A DNA stretch of 64,000 nucleotides, taken from assembly GCA_028386065.3 (NCBI GenBank), contig JAKUCV010007503.1:137434-201433 (forward strand), read 5' to 3'. The stretch is from Turnera subulata. Lineage: Eukaryota; Streptophyta; Magnoliopsida; Malpighiales; Passifloraceae. The notes beneath the pieces are model-generated. The model saw nothing but the letters and a program-made list of their open reading frames with translations, made no database searches and had not been told where the DNA came from. Shown here piece after piece: positions 18,520-29,397 of this stretch (its first letter is position 1; each line of letters opens with the position of its first letter). The position numbers and the translations under genes were made by a program.

Positions 18520-19573
18520 AGCTGTGGATGTGCAAACCCGGATGCGTGGTATGGGTCACGGGTTGACCCGTTTGGAGTATGGGTTGGGTTTTGGGTCCGC
18601 TGGGCTTGGAGTTGGATCGGGCCGTGGGCTGAGCGCTGGGCCTGCTGTGCGGGCCAGATCTTGGACTCCTGTTTGGGGTTTGAGATGGGCTTGTGCAGTG
18701 GGTTGGGCCAGCACTATTTGGGCCCAGTCCAATTTAATTAAAAAAATAAATAAATCTGGGAAAGGAAAAATAATAAAATCTGAGAAGGAAAATAATTTTG
18801 GGGAAATAAATATAATCCTGAAATTAATTAAAATAAATATATTTTGGAGAAATATATGATACTATAGAAAAATAATTATTTTGAGAAATAAATATGGAAA
18901 GGGTATTATCAAAGAAGTAATATACCGGAATAATATCCGGGTATAGCTATAAGTATAGTATTATTTTGGCACCTAGAAATAAATGGAGAATTACGACGAT
19001 AATAGGAATTAACCCGGGGAAGTAACCGACACGAGTGTGTATTTAATTTACGGTATACAGTATTAGCAAAGCATTTGCATAACATCTTACATGTGCATGT
19101 TATTTGTTTGATATAGGAGTTGATAACGAGCAGATACCTGAGGAACCGGACTTGGAGTCTGTGGGGCATTTCCAAACTTGAGATCGGCTATGGTGAGGAT
19201 GGATAACCCTTGATTTGTGCCCGTAATACTGTGTATGATTTGTTGTTTGATTGAACTGCTGAAATGATTATTGGCTGTTATTTGATTGTTGTGGAATTGT
19301 TGATGTTGTTGTTGGATTGTGCTAGACTTGTGTATATTGAGTTGGATATAATGTTGAACTATTAATTTTGAATAATTAGTGATATGAGATTGTGATAAGA
19401 GATTGAGTTTGTGGATTAATCTGAGATAATAGAAAATTGGATAATTGATGAAAGAGTAATGGATTTGGACTGGAATTTGAGAAGATGATTTAATTGTCAC
19501 GTGGAAAATAGTGGTACGACTAGATGGTTAGAGGCTAGTTCTGTGGTGTCATGGCCGGTTTGGTTGGTTGTTG

Positions 19574-19674
19574 GGGATGTTGATCCCTGATGATGTTGTT
19601 ATTAGGATGTTGATCCCGGATGTGTTGATATTGGGATGTTGATCCCGGATTGTTGATATTGGGATGTTGATCCC
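19574..19674 (+). repeat. Array of four GGGAT-N4-ATCCC hairpins
   Basis: The units lie at 19574-19587, 19604-19617 (first G changed to A), 19633-19646 and 19661-19674, about 28 bp apart, all with loop GTTG. Element F has four equivalent units with loops GTCT/GTCG at the same LTR position. Confidence 0.85.
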
Positions 19675-19891
19675 GGATTGTGATTTGGCCTGGCATCCGG
19701 AATTAGTTAATAACCAGGTACGACCCTAGCTTGTCCAGTGACGGGGCCCGGAAGATAAAATTGGTAATAATAATAATAAGCATTCTTTTGGTCTTGGCTC
19801 AGTTGTAGTTAGTAGAATCTTTGTGTTGTGATTGTCTGTGTTTACTTTGAAAGTATTACAGTTGATTATATATCTCTGTTTATCCTCCGTC

Positions 19892-19940
19892 GGTGAGCAC
19901 TTCGGACTCACCCCTCGCCTGCGGGGTTTCATCCCGTAGG
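19892..19940 (+). promoter_or_regulatory. Two conserved U5 hairpins
   Basis: GGTGAG (19892-19897) pairs with CTCACC (19907-19912), and CCTGCGGG (19918-19925) pairs with CCCGTAGG (19933-19940). The same two hairpins occur in the other D LTR and in both F LTRs. Element E has a stronger GGTGAGAC/GTCTCACC hairpin at the equivalent end of its LTR. Confidence 0.65.
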
Positions 19941-20299
19941 TTTATTTGCTTCGTAGTTCAGGTACGACGTTCGATGGCTGCTGCTTTTTTCTCCACCTAA
20001 CTCCGGATCCATACCTCCGCGGCATGTGCATATAAGTCTCCACTGCTGTGTCGTATATGCTGCTGCTTTCCTATATTGCTTATGATGTTGATATACTGGA
20101 TTGTGCTGCTTTGATGAGCTTTGAGTGTGGATTGAATAATGGTCCCCGAGTGTGGGTGACAGATGTTGCTTTGTACTTTTGCTGTATTTGGATTTACCGT
20201 GTAGTATTTTGACTACGATGTACTGTCTGTTCCATCAATATGAATAGTTTCGGCATGTGTTTACTGTAGCTGGTAAATACGGGTCGGGGCGTTTCAGTT

Positions 20300-20311
20300 T
20301 GGTAGCGGAGC
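20300..20311 (+). promoter_or_regulatory. Gypsy D primer-binding site
   Basis: TGGTAGCGGAGC starts three bases after the LTR end CA, as expected for a tRNA-Met-primed plant retrotransposon. Confidence 0.8.
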
Positions 20312-20423
20312 AGGCAGTAGGTCACTAGGGACATAACTGTGATTGCATGATTGTTTGTTTGTGCATAAGATTTGTCACGACATGATATGACATGCATACA
20401 TATACATTCTCATATAGGTACGA

Positions 20424-21420
20424 ATGGATCCGGTTGGAGGGAATCAGCATGCTGGAGGTCACCTAGATGACGATCAGATATTGGTGGATCAACCGCAGCA
20501 AGTTAAGGAAGTTCCGGAACACCTTTCGAATATTCCTTTGGGAGACCCTACGTAGATGCTAAACGTGGTAACTCAGATTCTGCGAAGGCAAGAAGCCAGG
20601 GATGCACGTATCGATGCTATGGGAGCTCTGGAACAGGAAAACCAGGGACCAGTTGAGGATCCAGTATATATGAAGCTGGAGAAGCTTAGGGCCGAGATCT
20701 TCACCGGTGTCACTACACCACAGGATGCTGACCAGTGGCTTAGACAGATGAACAGGGTTATGCTGAAGCTGACATGTAGGAATGACAAGTGGGCCAGATA
20801 TGCCGCTGCCATGTTCCGAGGAGATGCCGTTGATTGGTGGGAGTTTACCACTAGGGACATGCCGACACCTATCACTATGCCGTGGAACCAGTACATGGAG
20901 ATGTTCCGAAGGAAGTTTGTTTCTGAGGTATACCAGGACCAGCTGAGACGAGAGTTTCTGGGACTGCAACAGGGACCAGATCAGACGGTCAATGATTATG
21001 AGATCAAGTTCAACCGCCTGTCCATTTACGCCAGTGAGTTTGTAGCTACTCCAGAGGCCAGATGTAAACGTTTCTGGGATGTTCTTCGATCTGGCATCCA
21101 GACAATCATGGGTTGTAAGGTCTATGAGACTTACCAGGACATGCTGACAGATGCTCTAAGAGCCGAGATTATTTGGCTGGGCAACGAGAGAGAGCAACAG
21201 GAGATCCGTAAGAGGCATGCTGCACAGAGTTCTGGGGGACAGAATAAGAGGTTCCAGACACCAGCGAACCGGTTAGGATATGGATAGAGCCGGTTCATAC
21301 CAGGGAGTCAGGGACGTGGATGGAACAACAACTACAACAACCGAGGTAGTTCTTGGACTCAGGCTGGAGGGACTTCGTCTTAGAATGCTCGCCCCGAGAC
21401 CCCCTCTTTCTCAGGTGAGG
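20424..21420 (+). pseudogene. Gypsy D gag (capsid and basic tail), with stops
   Basis: The frame starts at ATG 20424 (MDPVGGNQ) and shows the retrotransposon gag capsid domain at codons about 70-230: DPVYMKLEKLR, TPQDADQWLRQM, AMFRGDAVDWWEF and LRREFLGLQQG. Stops interrupt it at 20553, 21285 and 21381, all TAG at places where a CAG Gln is plausible. A shift near 21419 moves the zinc knuckle CYECNEVGHYCYAC (CxxC-x4-H-x4-C) into another frame. Gag would form the virus-like particle. This copy cannot make a full protein. Confidence 0.9.
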
Positions 21421-22305
21421 TGCTATGAGTGTAACGAAGTTGGGCACTACTGTTATGCTTGTCCCAAGTTGGGAAGATCTGGAGATACGGCACCTGTTCA
21501 GACAGTGCAAGCTTCAGTTGCCAGTGTACCTAGTGATTCTGAAGTTGGCCAAGGCCGAGGACGTGGAGCTGTTCCTGCTAAGACCCAGTCAGCCATGAAC
21601 CAGAGTACAGCAGTGCCGAGAGCATTTGTGATCACCGCTGAAGAGGATCCAGAGAATGCCGATGTTATAGTAGGTACTTTTACAGTCTTTGGTAGTACTG
21701 CTTATACTTTGATTGATCCTGGTGCTACACATTCATTTGTTGCGCAAAGCTTTGCAATACTACATAACTGTACGGGAGAGAATTTAACTTGTCCGATGAG
21801 GGTTATGTTACCTGCGGGTATAGTGGTCAGGTTAACCCATGTGTGCAGAGACGTTTCGCTTTCGTACGATAGCGAGGTTTTTCTTGCACGGTTGATTGTG
21901 ATGAACATGGGAGGTTTTAATATCATCTTGGGGATGGATTGGTTGTCCAAGTACAGTGCTATGGTGAACTGTCGAACCAAGGAAGTGCTGTTGACTTCCG
22001 ATGGTGGGCGGAAGGTTTTGTTGACAGGTATTGGGAGAGCTGCTACTACATGTAGTATCTCAGCTAATCAGGATGTTGGGATGAAGCCGTTGGATCCAGA
22101 TGCTTTGCTGACCCATGTCAAGGGAGAAGAAGTTCATACTCTGGTTTTAGGGGACATCATAGTTGTGAAGGAGTTTCCAGATGTGTTTCCAGAGGATCTG
22201 CCAGGATTTCCACCTGAAAGGGAAGTCGAGTACACCATCGATTTGATGCCGGGAGTGACACCTATCTCGATGGCACCATATTGGATGGCACCGACAGAAC
22301 TCTAG
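21421..22305 (+). pseudogene. Gypsy D zinc knuckle, aspartic protease and start of reverse transcriptase
   Basis: After the knuckle, the protease active site reads TLIDPGATHSFV, with DPG in place of the usual DSG, so the enzyme would be impaired. IILGMDWLSKYSAMVNC marks the end of the protease fold. The block FPDVFPEDLPGFPPEREVEY starts the reverse transcriptase. The frame ends at TAG 22303, and an extra base near 22428 shifts the frame again. Confidence 0.9.
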
Positions 22306-23629
22306 GAGTTGAAGAAACAGCTAGATGAGTTGCTTGAGAAGGGACTCATCAGACCTAGTACATCACCCTGGGGATCACCAGTCCTCTTTGTGAAGAAGAA
22401 GGATGGCAGTTTGCAAATGTGTGTGGACTTACCGACAGCTGAATAAAGTGACAGTGAAGAATAAGTACCCGCTTCCCAGGATTAATGACCTCTTTGATCA
22501 GCTATAGGGAACTACTGTATTTTCCAAGATAGATCTTCGATCTGGCTACCATCAGGTCAAGAATGCAGAAAAGGACATACCGAAGACGGCCTTCCGTACT
22601 CGGTATGGGCATTTTGAGTTCATAGTGGTTCCTTTCGGTTTGACCAATGCACCTACTGTTTTCATGTGCTTGATGCACTTGGTCCTGAACGAGTTCTTGG
22701 ACAAGTTTATGGTAGTCTTCATTGACGACATTCTAATATACTCCAAGAGCAGGGAAGAACATGAGGAGCATCTGAGGGTAGTACTACAGAGGCTGCGAGA
22801 GAAAGAGTTGTATGCCAAGTTCAGTAAGTGTGAGTTCTGGCTTGAGAAAGTTGCATTCCTTGGACATATTGTATCCGGAGATGGGATTACGGTTGACCCT
22901 GCTAAAGTGAAAGTTGTTTTAGAGTGAGAGCCACCCAAGACGGTACCCGATGTCAGAAGTTTTCTTGGCCTTGCAGGATATTACAGGAGATTCATCGAGG
23001 GTTTTTCCTTGATAGCCAGTCCCATGACCAAGTTATTGAGGAAAGATCAAGCTTTTGTATGAAGTGCCTGCCAGAAGACTTTTGATGAACTGAAGAAGAA
23101 GTTGACATCAGTACCAGTTTTGACAGTACCTAAACTAGGAGTGGAGTATGTGCTGTTTTGTGATGCTTCAGGTCTTGGTTTGGGAGCATTTCTGATGCAA
23201 GAAGGCCGAGTGATTGCCTATGTTTCAAGACAGTTGAGACCACATGAGAGGAACTACCCGACACATGATCTAGAGATGGCCGCAGTAATCCTTACTTTGA
23301 AGATTTGGCGACATTATCTGTTTGGTGAGAGATGCCAGATCTTCACAGATCATAAGAGTCTCAAGTACATCATGACTCAGAAGGAACTTAACCTGCAACA
23401 ACGATGTTGGGTTGAGTTGCTGAATGATTATGATTGTACTATTGAGTATCACCCTGGAAAAGCTAATGTTGTAGCAGATGCTTTGAGCCGGAGACAGCCA
23501 GAAGAAGCTTCCACGACCTACTCGATGTCCTCACTCATCGAGTTAAGGAAGATGGGAGTTGATTTGTCAGTTGATGAGACAGGAGCCTTATTGACCCATA
23601 TTGAAGTCAAGTCTAACCTGAGAGGCTAG
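22306..23629 (+). pseudogene. Gypsy D reverse transcriptase and RNase H, with stops
   Basis: Reverse transcriptase blocks are complete in wording: [31 protein letters not shown], the catalytic FIDDILIYS, and FLGHIVS. RNase H follows with [46 protein letters not shown] and [11 protein letters not shown]. Stops lie at 22505 (TAG), 22925 (TGA), 23060 (TGA) and 23627 (TAG). Each is explained by a single C-to-T or G-to-A change from CAG or TGG. Confidence 0.92.
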
Positions 23630-23994
23630 ATTCTGGAATTACAAGAAGGAGATCCCGACTTGATCAAGCTGAAGGAAGCAGTCCCTAGTGGGAAAGAAGA
23701 CAAGTTTCGCATAGCTGAGGATAGTGCATTGATGCTGGGGAAACGTTTATGTGTACCCAGTGTTGGGGACCTACGCAGTCAGATTTTAGAAGAAGGACAT
23801 ATGACGTCGTATGCTATACATCCCGGAAGCACCAAGATGTACCAGAATTTGAGGAGTCATTTCTGGTGGCCATGTATGAAGCAAGATGTAGCCGAGTATG
23901 TAGCTAAGTATATCACTTGTCAGCAAGTGAAAGCCGAGCGTCAGGCTCCAGCAGGGAAGATGAGATCTCTGTCAGTGCCAGAATGGAAGTGGGA
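23630..23994 (+). pseudogene. Gypsy D integrase, N-terminal part, cut by element E
   Basis: The integrase zinc-binding region reads HPGSTKMYQNL, FWWPCMKQDVAEYV and ITCQQVKAERQ. One of the two cysteines of the usual CLTCQ pair is replaced (YITCQ). The frame runs into element E after WKWDE. The rest of the integrase resumes at 32560. Confidence 0.9.
23990..23994. repeat. Target-site duplication, left copy (element E)
   Basis: TGGGA before the LTR corresponds to TGGA(G) at 32560-32564. One G appears to have been lost on the right. The host reading WKWE-MITMDF confirms the junction. Confidence 0.7.
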
Positions 23995-24269
23995 TGAAAC
24001 TCCCGTATCCCAAATTGTCCAATTTAATTAATCAAAATATGTGAAAAGACCAAATTGCCCTTCCTACCCGGGATACGATAAAAATAACATAATCAACATA
24101 CAAATATACAATAAATTATACAAGAAAGCGAGTATGCAGCGGAAGACAAAACATTTAATAACATGTATGCAGTGAACTCTATGGATCCGACCCGAGGAGG
24201 AAAGCACCGCCACCTGCTGATATGCACCACTGCTCAATGAGCAGTTAACCTGAAAAAGACTGTGAGGGG

Positions 24270-24293
24270 GTGAGACCAACCACTGTCTCACCG
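24270..24293 (-). promoter_or_regulatory. U5 hairpin of element E
   Basis: GGTGAGAC and GTCTCACC form an eight base pair stem with an eight base loop. The same hairpin is in the other LTR at about 29672-29695. It corresponds in position to the GGTGAG/CTCACC hairpin of elements D and F. Confidence 0.65.
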
Positions 24294-26407
24294 CAAACAA
24301 ATAAACCAATGTATACAAATACAAATCAACTACAAGTACACCGGCATCAGGGAACAGCAACCACAATGCACAAACAAGTCACAGTGATCAATACATGTCA
24401 TCATCAGACTTCAAACCAACACTGATCTTTAATCACTTAATTATCATTGTACTTTATTGTTATTAGGGTTGAATGTTTTATTAGGGCCCTCTATTGTGTG
24501 CGTCGAGCTCGGTCCCGTCTCAAGAGACAACCAGGTCATAAGCCCAATATAATCAGGGCAAGGCCCAATACAATCTGTGAGAGAGAGAGATAGACAGAGA
24601 GAAAGAGGTAGGTAGAACCGGTCATCACAGACCCATATGCTAAACCGCATATACCATGCTATCCCGCATGAAATCCCGAGGGGAATCACTTCCCACTCGA
24701 ACCAACCGGTCAACAGCCCCACAGTAGAATTATTATAGTATTTTATTCTGAATTATGCTTAAAGAGTTTCGTGTACCATTACATATGATTGTCCAGGTTT
24801 GTGTGGATTTTACATCTTATTCTCAAGTCCGGGCCTCCAGCCCATAGTCCACCACACAAACCACAAAACCATATATCATGTTATTTAACACACAAAACAA
24901 GTCAAACTTGACAGGCATATTATACCACACTGGTACACAGTTCATATAATCATGCACACTGCATCAGAGATATCATCAATAAGAAACAAGGTGTAAGCAA
25001 AAACATCCACAAAGTAGGCAAGCATGCATACAGCATTCAAGGCCAAACAAATAATACCACTTTATATACCAAGACAATTAACCGAGTAATGTAGGCAGTA
25101 ACGCATACAAAGGTTTATATGTCCTCACCTGGGCCATATCAACCGTCCCGGAAGCCGAAGCCTCAGCCTCGCTCCGCCTCAACAAGCCTATATTATACCA
25201 AAAATGCGACCACATAGGGTACACAAATAACAATGTGATGAAAGTATGCTAAAGCATGCCCGTTTCGTTTTATTATCTTGAGTTGCTAAGCTCAATTTAT
25301 ATCCTCAAATTCTTAGTAGGCCTAAGCCCAAATCAACAAGAGTTATTGGGTTTAATTATACATTAGACCTAAAGCCCATATCCATGGAAGCCATTGGGCC
25401 TAGAGCCTATCTTAGATTACTTACTCTTTATTGGGCCTATGGCCCATATCAACCCAAACCACTAGTAAACCCAATCATATTTTTCTTTCGCTTAAGACCT
25501 GTTGTTTATTAATTCCAAATTAGTGTACATACAAGGTTCCACGTATAATCATTGGGCCAGAGCCCAGTTTCCTATTTCCCGCTTTAAGGCACACCCGAGC
25601 CCAAAGACTTGCCCGGCCTAAGAAACTATCCACGTCGATAAGTTCCCGGCCACGCTCCTCTAACCTATCACACTCGGTCTTTCACTATTACCATTTATTT
25701 TGATACATCGATAAGATGCTTTTACGGTACATGATATGTACAAGAACTAAATTACAACATTGCCGGGAATTACCGTCTGATGCCGATCTCCGCACCGTCT
25801 CATCGAAACACGCACCGTCTCGTCGAAACAGCAACAGTCCTTCTCGAATTCCAGTCAGTCCTTGCCGGAACGAAACCTGAGTCGCCGGAAAATACACACA
25901 ATAATGTGCCAATCCCCGGACAACACCCAACAACACTCCATTAAGCCAAGCAACAGTTACAGAATATCAAAACAAATTGAAGAACAAGCAATGGCTGTTG
26001 GAAACTCCCACCGGAAAATGCACCATTGCCGGAAAAACACAATATTCGACAATCAGATCTTCGGTGCCTGGTTTGGATCCAAATTCCAATCCTTTGAATC
26101 CTAGTCGCGGTTCCAAGACCAGACTGCAAACCTCAGAGAACATAACCCTTACTGCCCCGATCTGGCTCTGCCCGGAACCATAGTCCAGCACTCAAATCCG
26201 ATCCACTGCATCAACAAACAACACAATACAACACGCAGCCGAGCCCCTGCCATGAGTACCTTGAACTCGCCTCGGCCGGAAGCCAAACCAATCAAACTCG
26301 GCATGAACCAAACATAGCCCCCAAACAATTAATTCAACACATGAACCAAACCCGGATTGAAGAAGAAGAGAAGAGAGAGGGATCGAGGAAGGTCGGCGAG
26401 GCTTACC

Positions 26408-26750
26408 AGGCAACGATGGCGCAAGGCCACCGACGGTGATGCCCAGGTCGAGTCTCCAATACGTGTCTCGCCTGAGCCCGAGCCCGAGCCCGATCCTCTT
26501 CCTCCCTCAACACTGCAGACGGCTTCAAGTCGTGATGGTGGCTCTACGAAGATGAAGAAGAGGAAAGATGGCAGCGACGATGGTGTGGAGGGTAAGAGAA
26601 GTGAGAGGAGGAGATGGTGCCGACGGTTACTCGAGAGTGGAGAGAGAGAAGTTGAGAAGGAGGGGGGAGCGGGGTGAGCCGTCGGGGAAGAGACAAAAGA
26701 AAAGAAAAGAGAGGAGGGAGAGAGAAAGAGATGGATTATAAACCCCAAGC
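26408..26750 (-). other. GC-rich exon-like leader block of element E LTR
   Basis: Frames such as the minus-strand 26329-26748 frame and the plus-strand 26357-26677 frame look coding because of GC content and simple repeats (GAGCCC repeats encoding EP dipeptides). None carries a known domain. I read this as a transcribed leader exon ending at the donor at 26407. Confidence 0.4.
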
Positions 26751-27142
26751 TAACCCTAAAGCCCGGCCAGCTCTCGAAACGGCGTCGTTTTGGTCATCAA
26801 AGCGGCGTAGTTTCGCCCTCCTCAAGTCGCAGGTCAACGCGCCCATCCCCCTTGGTCAAACGCAACCCTTTCATTCTTTACCTTTCTCTGAAACTACGTA
26901 GTTTCGGACCAAACTACATCAAGATTTGTGTTTCACTCCGAAACACAATAAAATTCCAAAAGAACTCGATAGAAGTATTAATTCCAACTTAAAAATAAGA
27001 TTTCCAAGGAAAATAAATTACAAATATAAATTTTCTTGATAAAAAATCCCTAAATTTCTATAAGGGTAAAAATTAGAAATAAAATTTCGAAAATTCCAAA
27101 AATTCTTTAAAAATTAAATACCGAAGAAATCGGGGCGTTACA

Positions 27143-28098
27143 GTTCTACCCCACTTAACAAAATTTCGTCCTCGAAATTTACATAACAAGTCTAGCAACC
27201 AAGTGTTTAACGGACACCATCCGGTGTCACCCGGTATCAAAATACCGTTGGCCAGGCTACCAAGTAGAACCATCGTAACCATCAATCACATTTCCAAGCA
27301 AGAACTCCAGTATACTGAGACAATCATCGACCTTAGCAAAACATGATCTATAGAGCATAAGATCAAGCACCAACCCGAGAGTCTTATCCAATCATCATCA
27401 CCATTGATAATATCAGTATCCATAAACCATTCATTTATTATCACCCAACCAAAAATATCCAATCTTTAATCCACTAAGCATATCCTTAGATAATAGAACC
27501 CCAAAATTGTTACCTAAGTAACTAGATCATCACTCCCATTGTGAATACCACAAGACCAAAAATCCATACATGTTCTGAACCACAAAGTATTTCCTTAATC
27601 ATACACCAATCCAATCAAAATCTTATATATATCCCGAATCGTACTTTAGGCACTAAAACCCGATCTTTACCGAAGTATCACAATTTTAGTTCCAAAACTA
27701 GGTTCCTCAAGACCCAAACATCCTTTCATAACTCACACTTATAAATCTATCACCCAAGCCACACTTAACATGAATACCAAAGTTTCTTTGATAAAGGACT
27801 TAAAACATCAATGTATATCTCATGACGTAACTTAACAAACTAGCAACTAAATCACAGTATTCGAGATCACCTCAAAAGAATCAAACCTCAATATGAACAT
27901 ACTATCAGCATTCCCTTCCATCACATGGACTATAACCTCAACAGAAATTCATGATCGAAACCTTTCTATCACAATCACTATTAATACCCCAAAACTCACA
28001 AGATTAATTCCCTCAATTTTCTTTAAAATATAATTTCCCAAACATATAATTAAATCATCCTCAGATTTATTTAAGAAATTACCATCTCGATCTCCAAA
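27143..28098 (-). other. Element E interior, left part
   Basis: No gag or pol motif in any frame. The sequence is AT- and C-rich, with no repeats except the MITE that follows. Confidence 0.7.
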
Positions 28099-28834
28099 GG
28101 GTTAATGGTATAAATGGTACCCCGAGTTGTTTAAATTTGTCAATTGTGTACCCTGACTTTTTTTTCGTCAATTATGTACCCGTACTTTGTGAGTTTGCGT
28201 CAATTGTATACCTCGGGCAGCCCTTTGATGACGTGGCGTGCTGCCCATTAATGGTGGATAGCAATTTAGTCCCTGAGTTTTTAAATTAATCATATAAGTC
28301 CTTTATTAGTATATAATTTAGTCCATATATTTTTTTATTATTTAGAGTTAATCCTTACTATTATATGTAATTATTATTTACATAATATTTGATTCCTAAA
28401 TTATTTTTAGTGTATAATAATATTTTTATTAAANTTCTTTTGTGATTAATTATAATTTAGTAATATAATTAATTTAATTATATGTAAAAAATACAATATT
28501 AAATATTTCACAAGTAATAATTATATATAACACTAAAAATTTACATTATAGCATTATCGTTCTAAAGAAGGATTTGAATGAATATAAATAAAGTTTTAGG
28601 ACTTAATTGTATAAATTCTAGTGGACCTACATGATTAAATTCGAAATCTAAGGAGCAAACTAACAAAACTTATTTGCGGGCAGCATGCCACATCATCAAA
28701 ATGCTGCCCGGGGTACACAATTGACCAAATTTTAAAAGTACAGGTATATAATTGACGGGAAAAAAAGTAGGGGTATACAATTGACGAATTTAAACAACTC
28801 GGGGTACCATTTATACCATTAACCCATCTCCAAA
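28090..28834. mobile_element. MULE-type MITE (28099-28825) with 9 bp duplication
   Basis: Inverted ends of about 160 bp begin GGGTTAATGGTATAAATGG on each side (28099 onward, and the complement ending at 28825). They are flanked by the exact 9 bp duplication ATCTCCAAA (28090-28098 and 28826-28834). Each TIR contains a three-fold repeat of GTCAATT-RTRTACC with 30-35 bp spacing. The core (28263-28660) is AT-rich and non-coding and holds the ambiguous base at 28434. The 9 bp duplication and long TIRs point to the Mutator superfamily. Confidence 0.9.
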
Positions 28835-29397
28835 CAGGATTAAATCCATATTATAATTTCACAAGAAAATTCAAGTCCTTCAGCTCAGATGATCAGACCA
28901 CATATAACATGATTACCAAGATCACCAAAATCACAAGAATCATATGAAATCATCTCTTGATAGATATAAACTCCAAAACAAAACCGATGGTTCTTACTTG
29001 TATTGGCCAGTTCCATTTCAGGAACTATCAAACATGTTACCGTAGGGAAACCCCAGTAACAACATAGGAAAAAGCAGCAACGGTGTACTTACACCGACAC
29101 AAAAGCGTAAGTAAAGAAACGAGAGTCTACACCGACTCCGATGAAGCAGTGGATATTCCACAAAATAAGCCTTACAACAGCCTAAGTTGAAAAGATAAAC
29201 ATATCATTTCAACAACAATACCGGGTCACTCCGACCCTCAGCAGGTGCGTGTCCTCCACTGGATCCATAGAAAGACTCACTATATAAAAGCATATGACCA
29301 TGCAATAATCGACTCAAAAAGGAGCAGACATATGCACATAAGATCACAAAATATATCAACACAATCCCAAAGATCTAAAGCCTGCTCCGCTACCAAC
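28835..29397 (-). other. Element E interior, right part, with primer site
   Basis: Apart from the primer-binding site at its end (minus, about 29381-29397), I see no coding sequence. Confidence 0.7.

Larger units (their letters stand above)
17637..20296 (+). repeat. Gypsy D 5' LTR
   Basis: It begins TGTAACAGCCCGGGTAA and ends GCGTTTCA. In order, the LTR holds the palindrome AAAACTACGTAGTTTT (18164-18179), a GC-rich exon-like block (about 18178-18513) ending in a splice donor AAG/GTGAGC, and TGGGCC/TGGGCT motifs (18600-18725). These are followed by an AT-rich part, a second donor-like GGTGAGG (about 19190), four GGGAT-GTTG-ATCCC hairpins (19574-19674) and two further hairpins (19892-19940). 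The frames at 18178-18520 are not called as genes because they differ between the two LTRs in every reading frame. Confidence 0.9.
23995..27142 (-). repeat. Element E 3' LTR
   Basis: On the minus strand it starts TGTAACGCCCCGATTTC and ends with GTTTCA. Features from its 5' side are the palindrome GAAACTACGTAGTTTC (26890-26905), a CT-rich start region and a GC-rich exon-like block (about 26700-26408) ending in CTG/GTAAGC. A TGGGCC-rich part (25320-25620), a CAG/GTGAGG donor (near 25128) and a GGTGAGAC...GTCTCACC hairpin (24270-24293) follow. Long frames in the GC block are treated as non-coding. Confidence 0.88.

Noticed and set aside
18178..18520. Overlapping frames in the GC-rich part of the D LTR
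   Set aside because: The same block in the other LTR (34197-34602) has indels and changes in all frames, and no known domain. Better explained as a non-coding leader exon.
26357..26748. Frames of 100-140 codons on both strands in the E LTR
   Set aside because: Simple repeats and GC content keep them open. They differ in length and frame from the equivalent region at 31774-32409.
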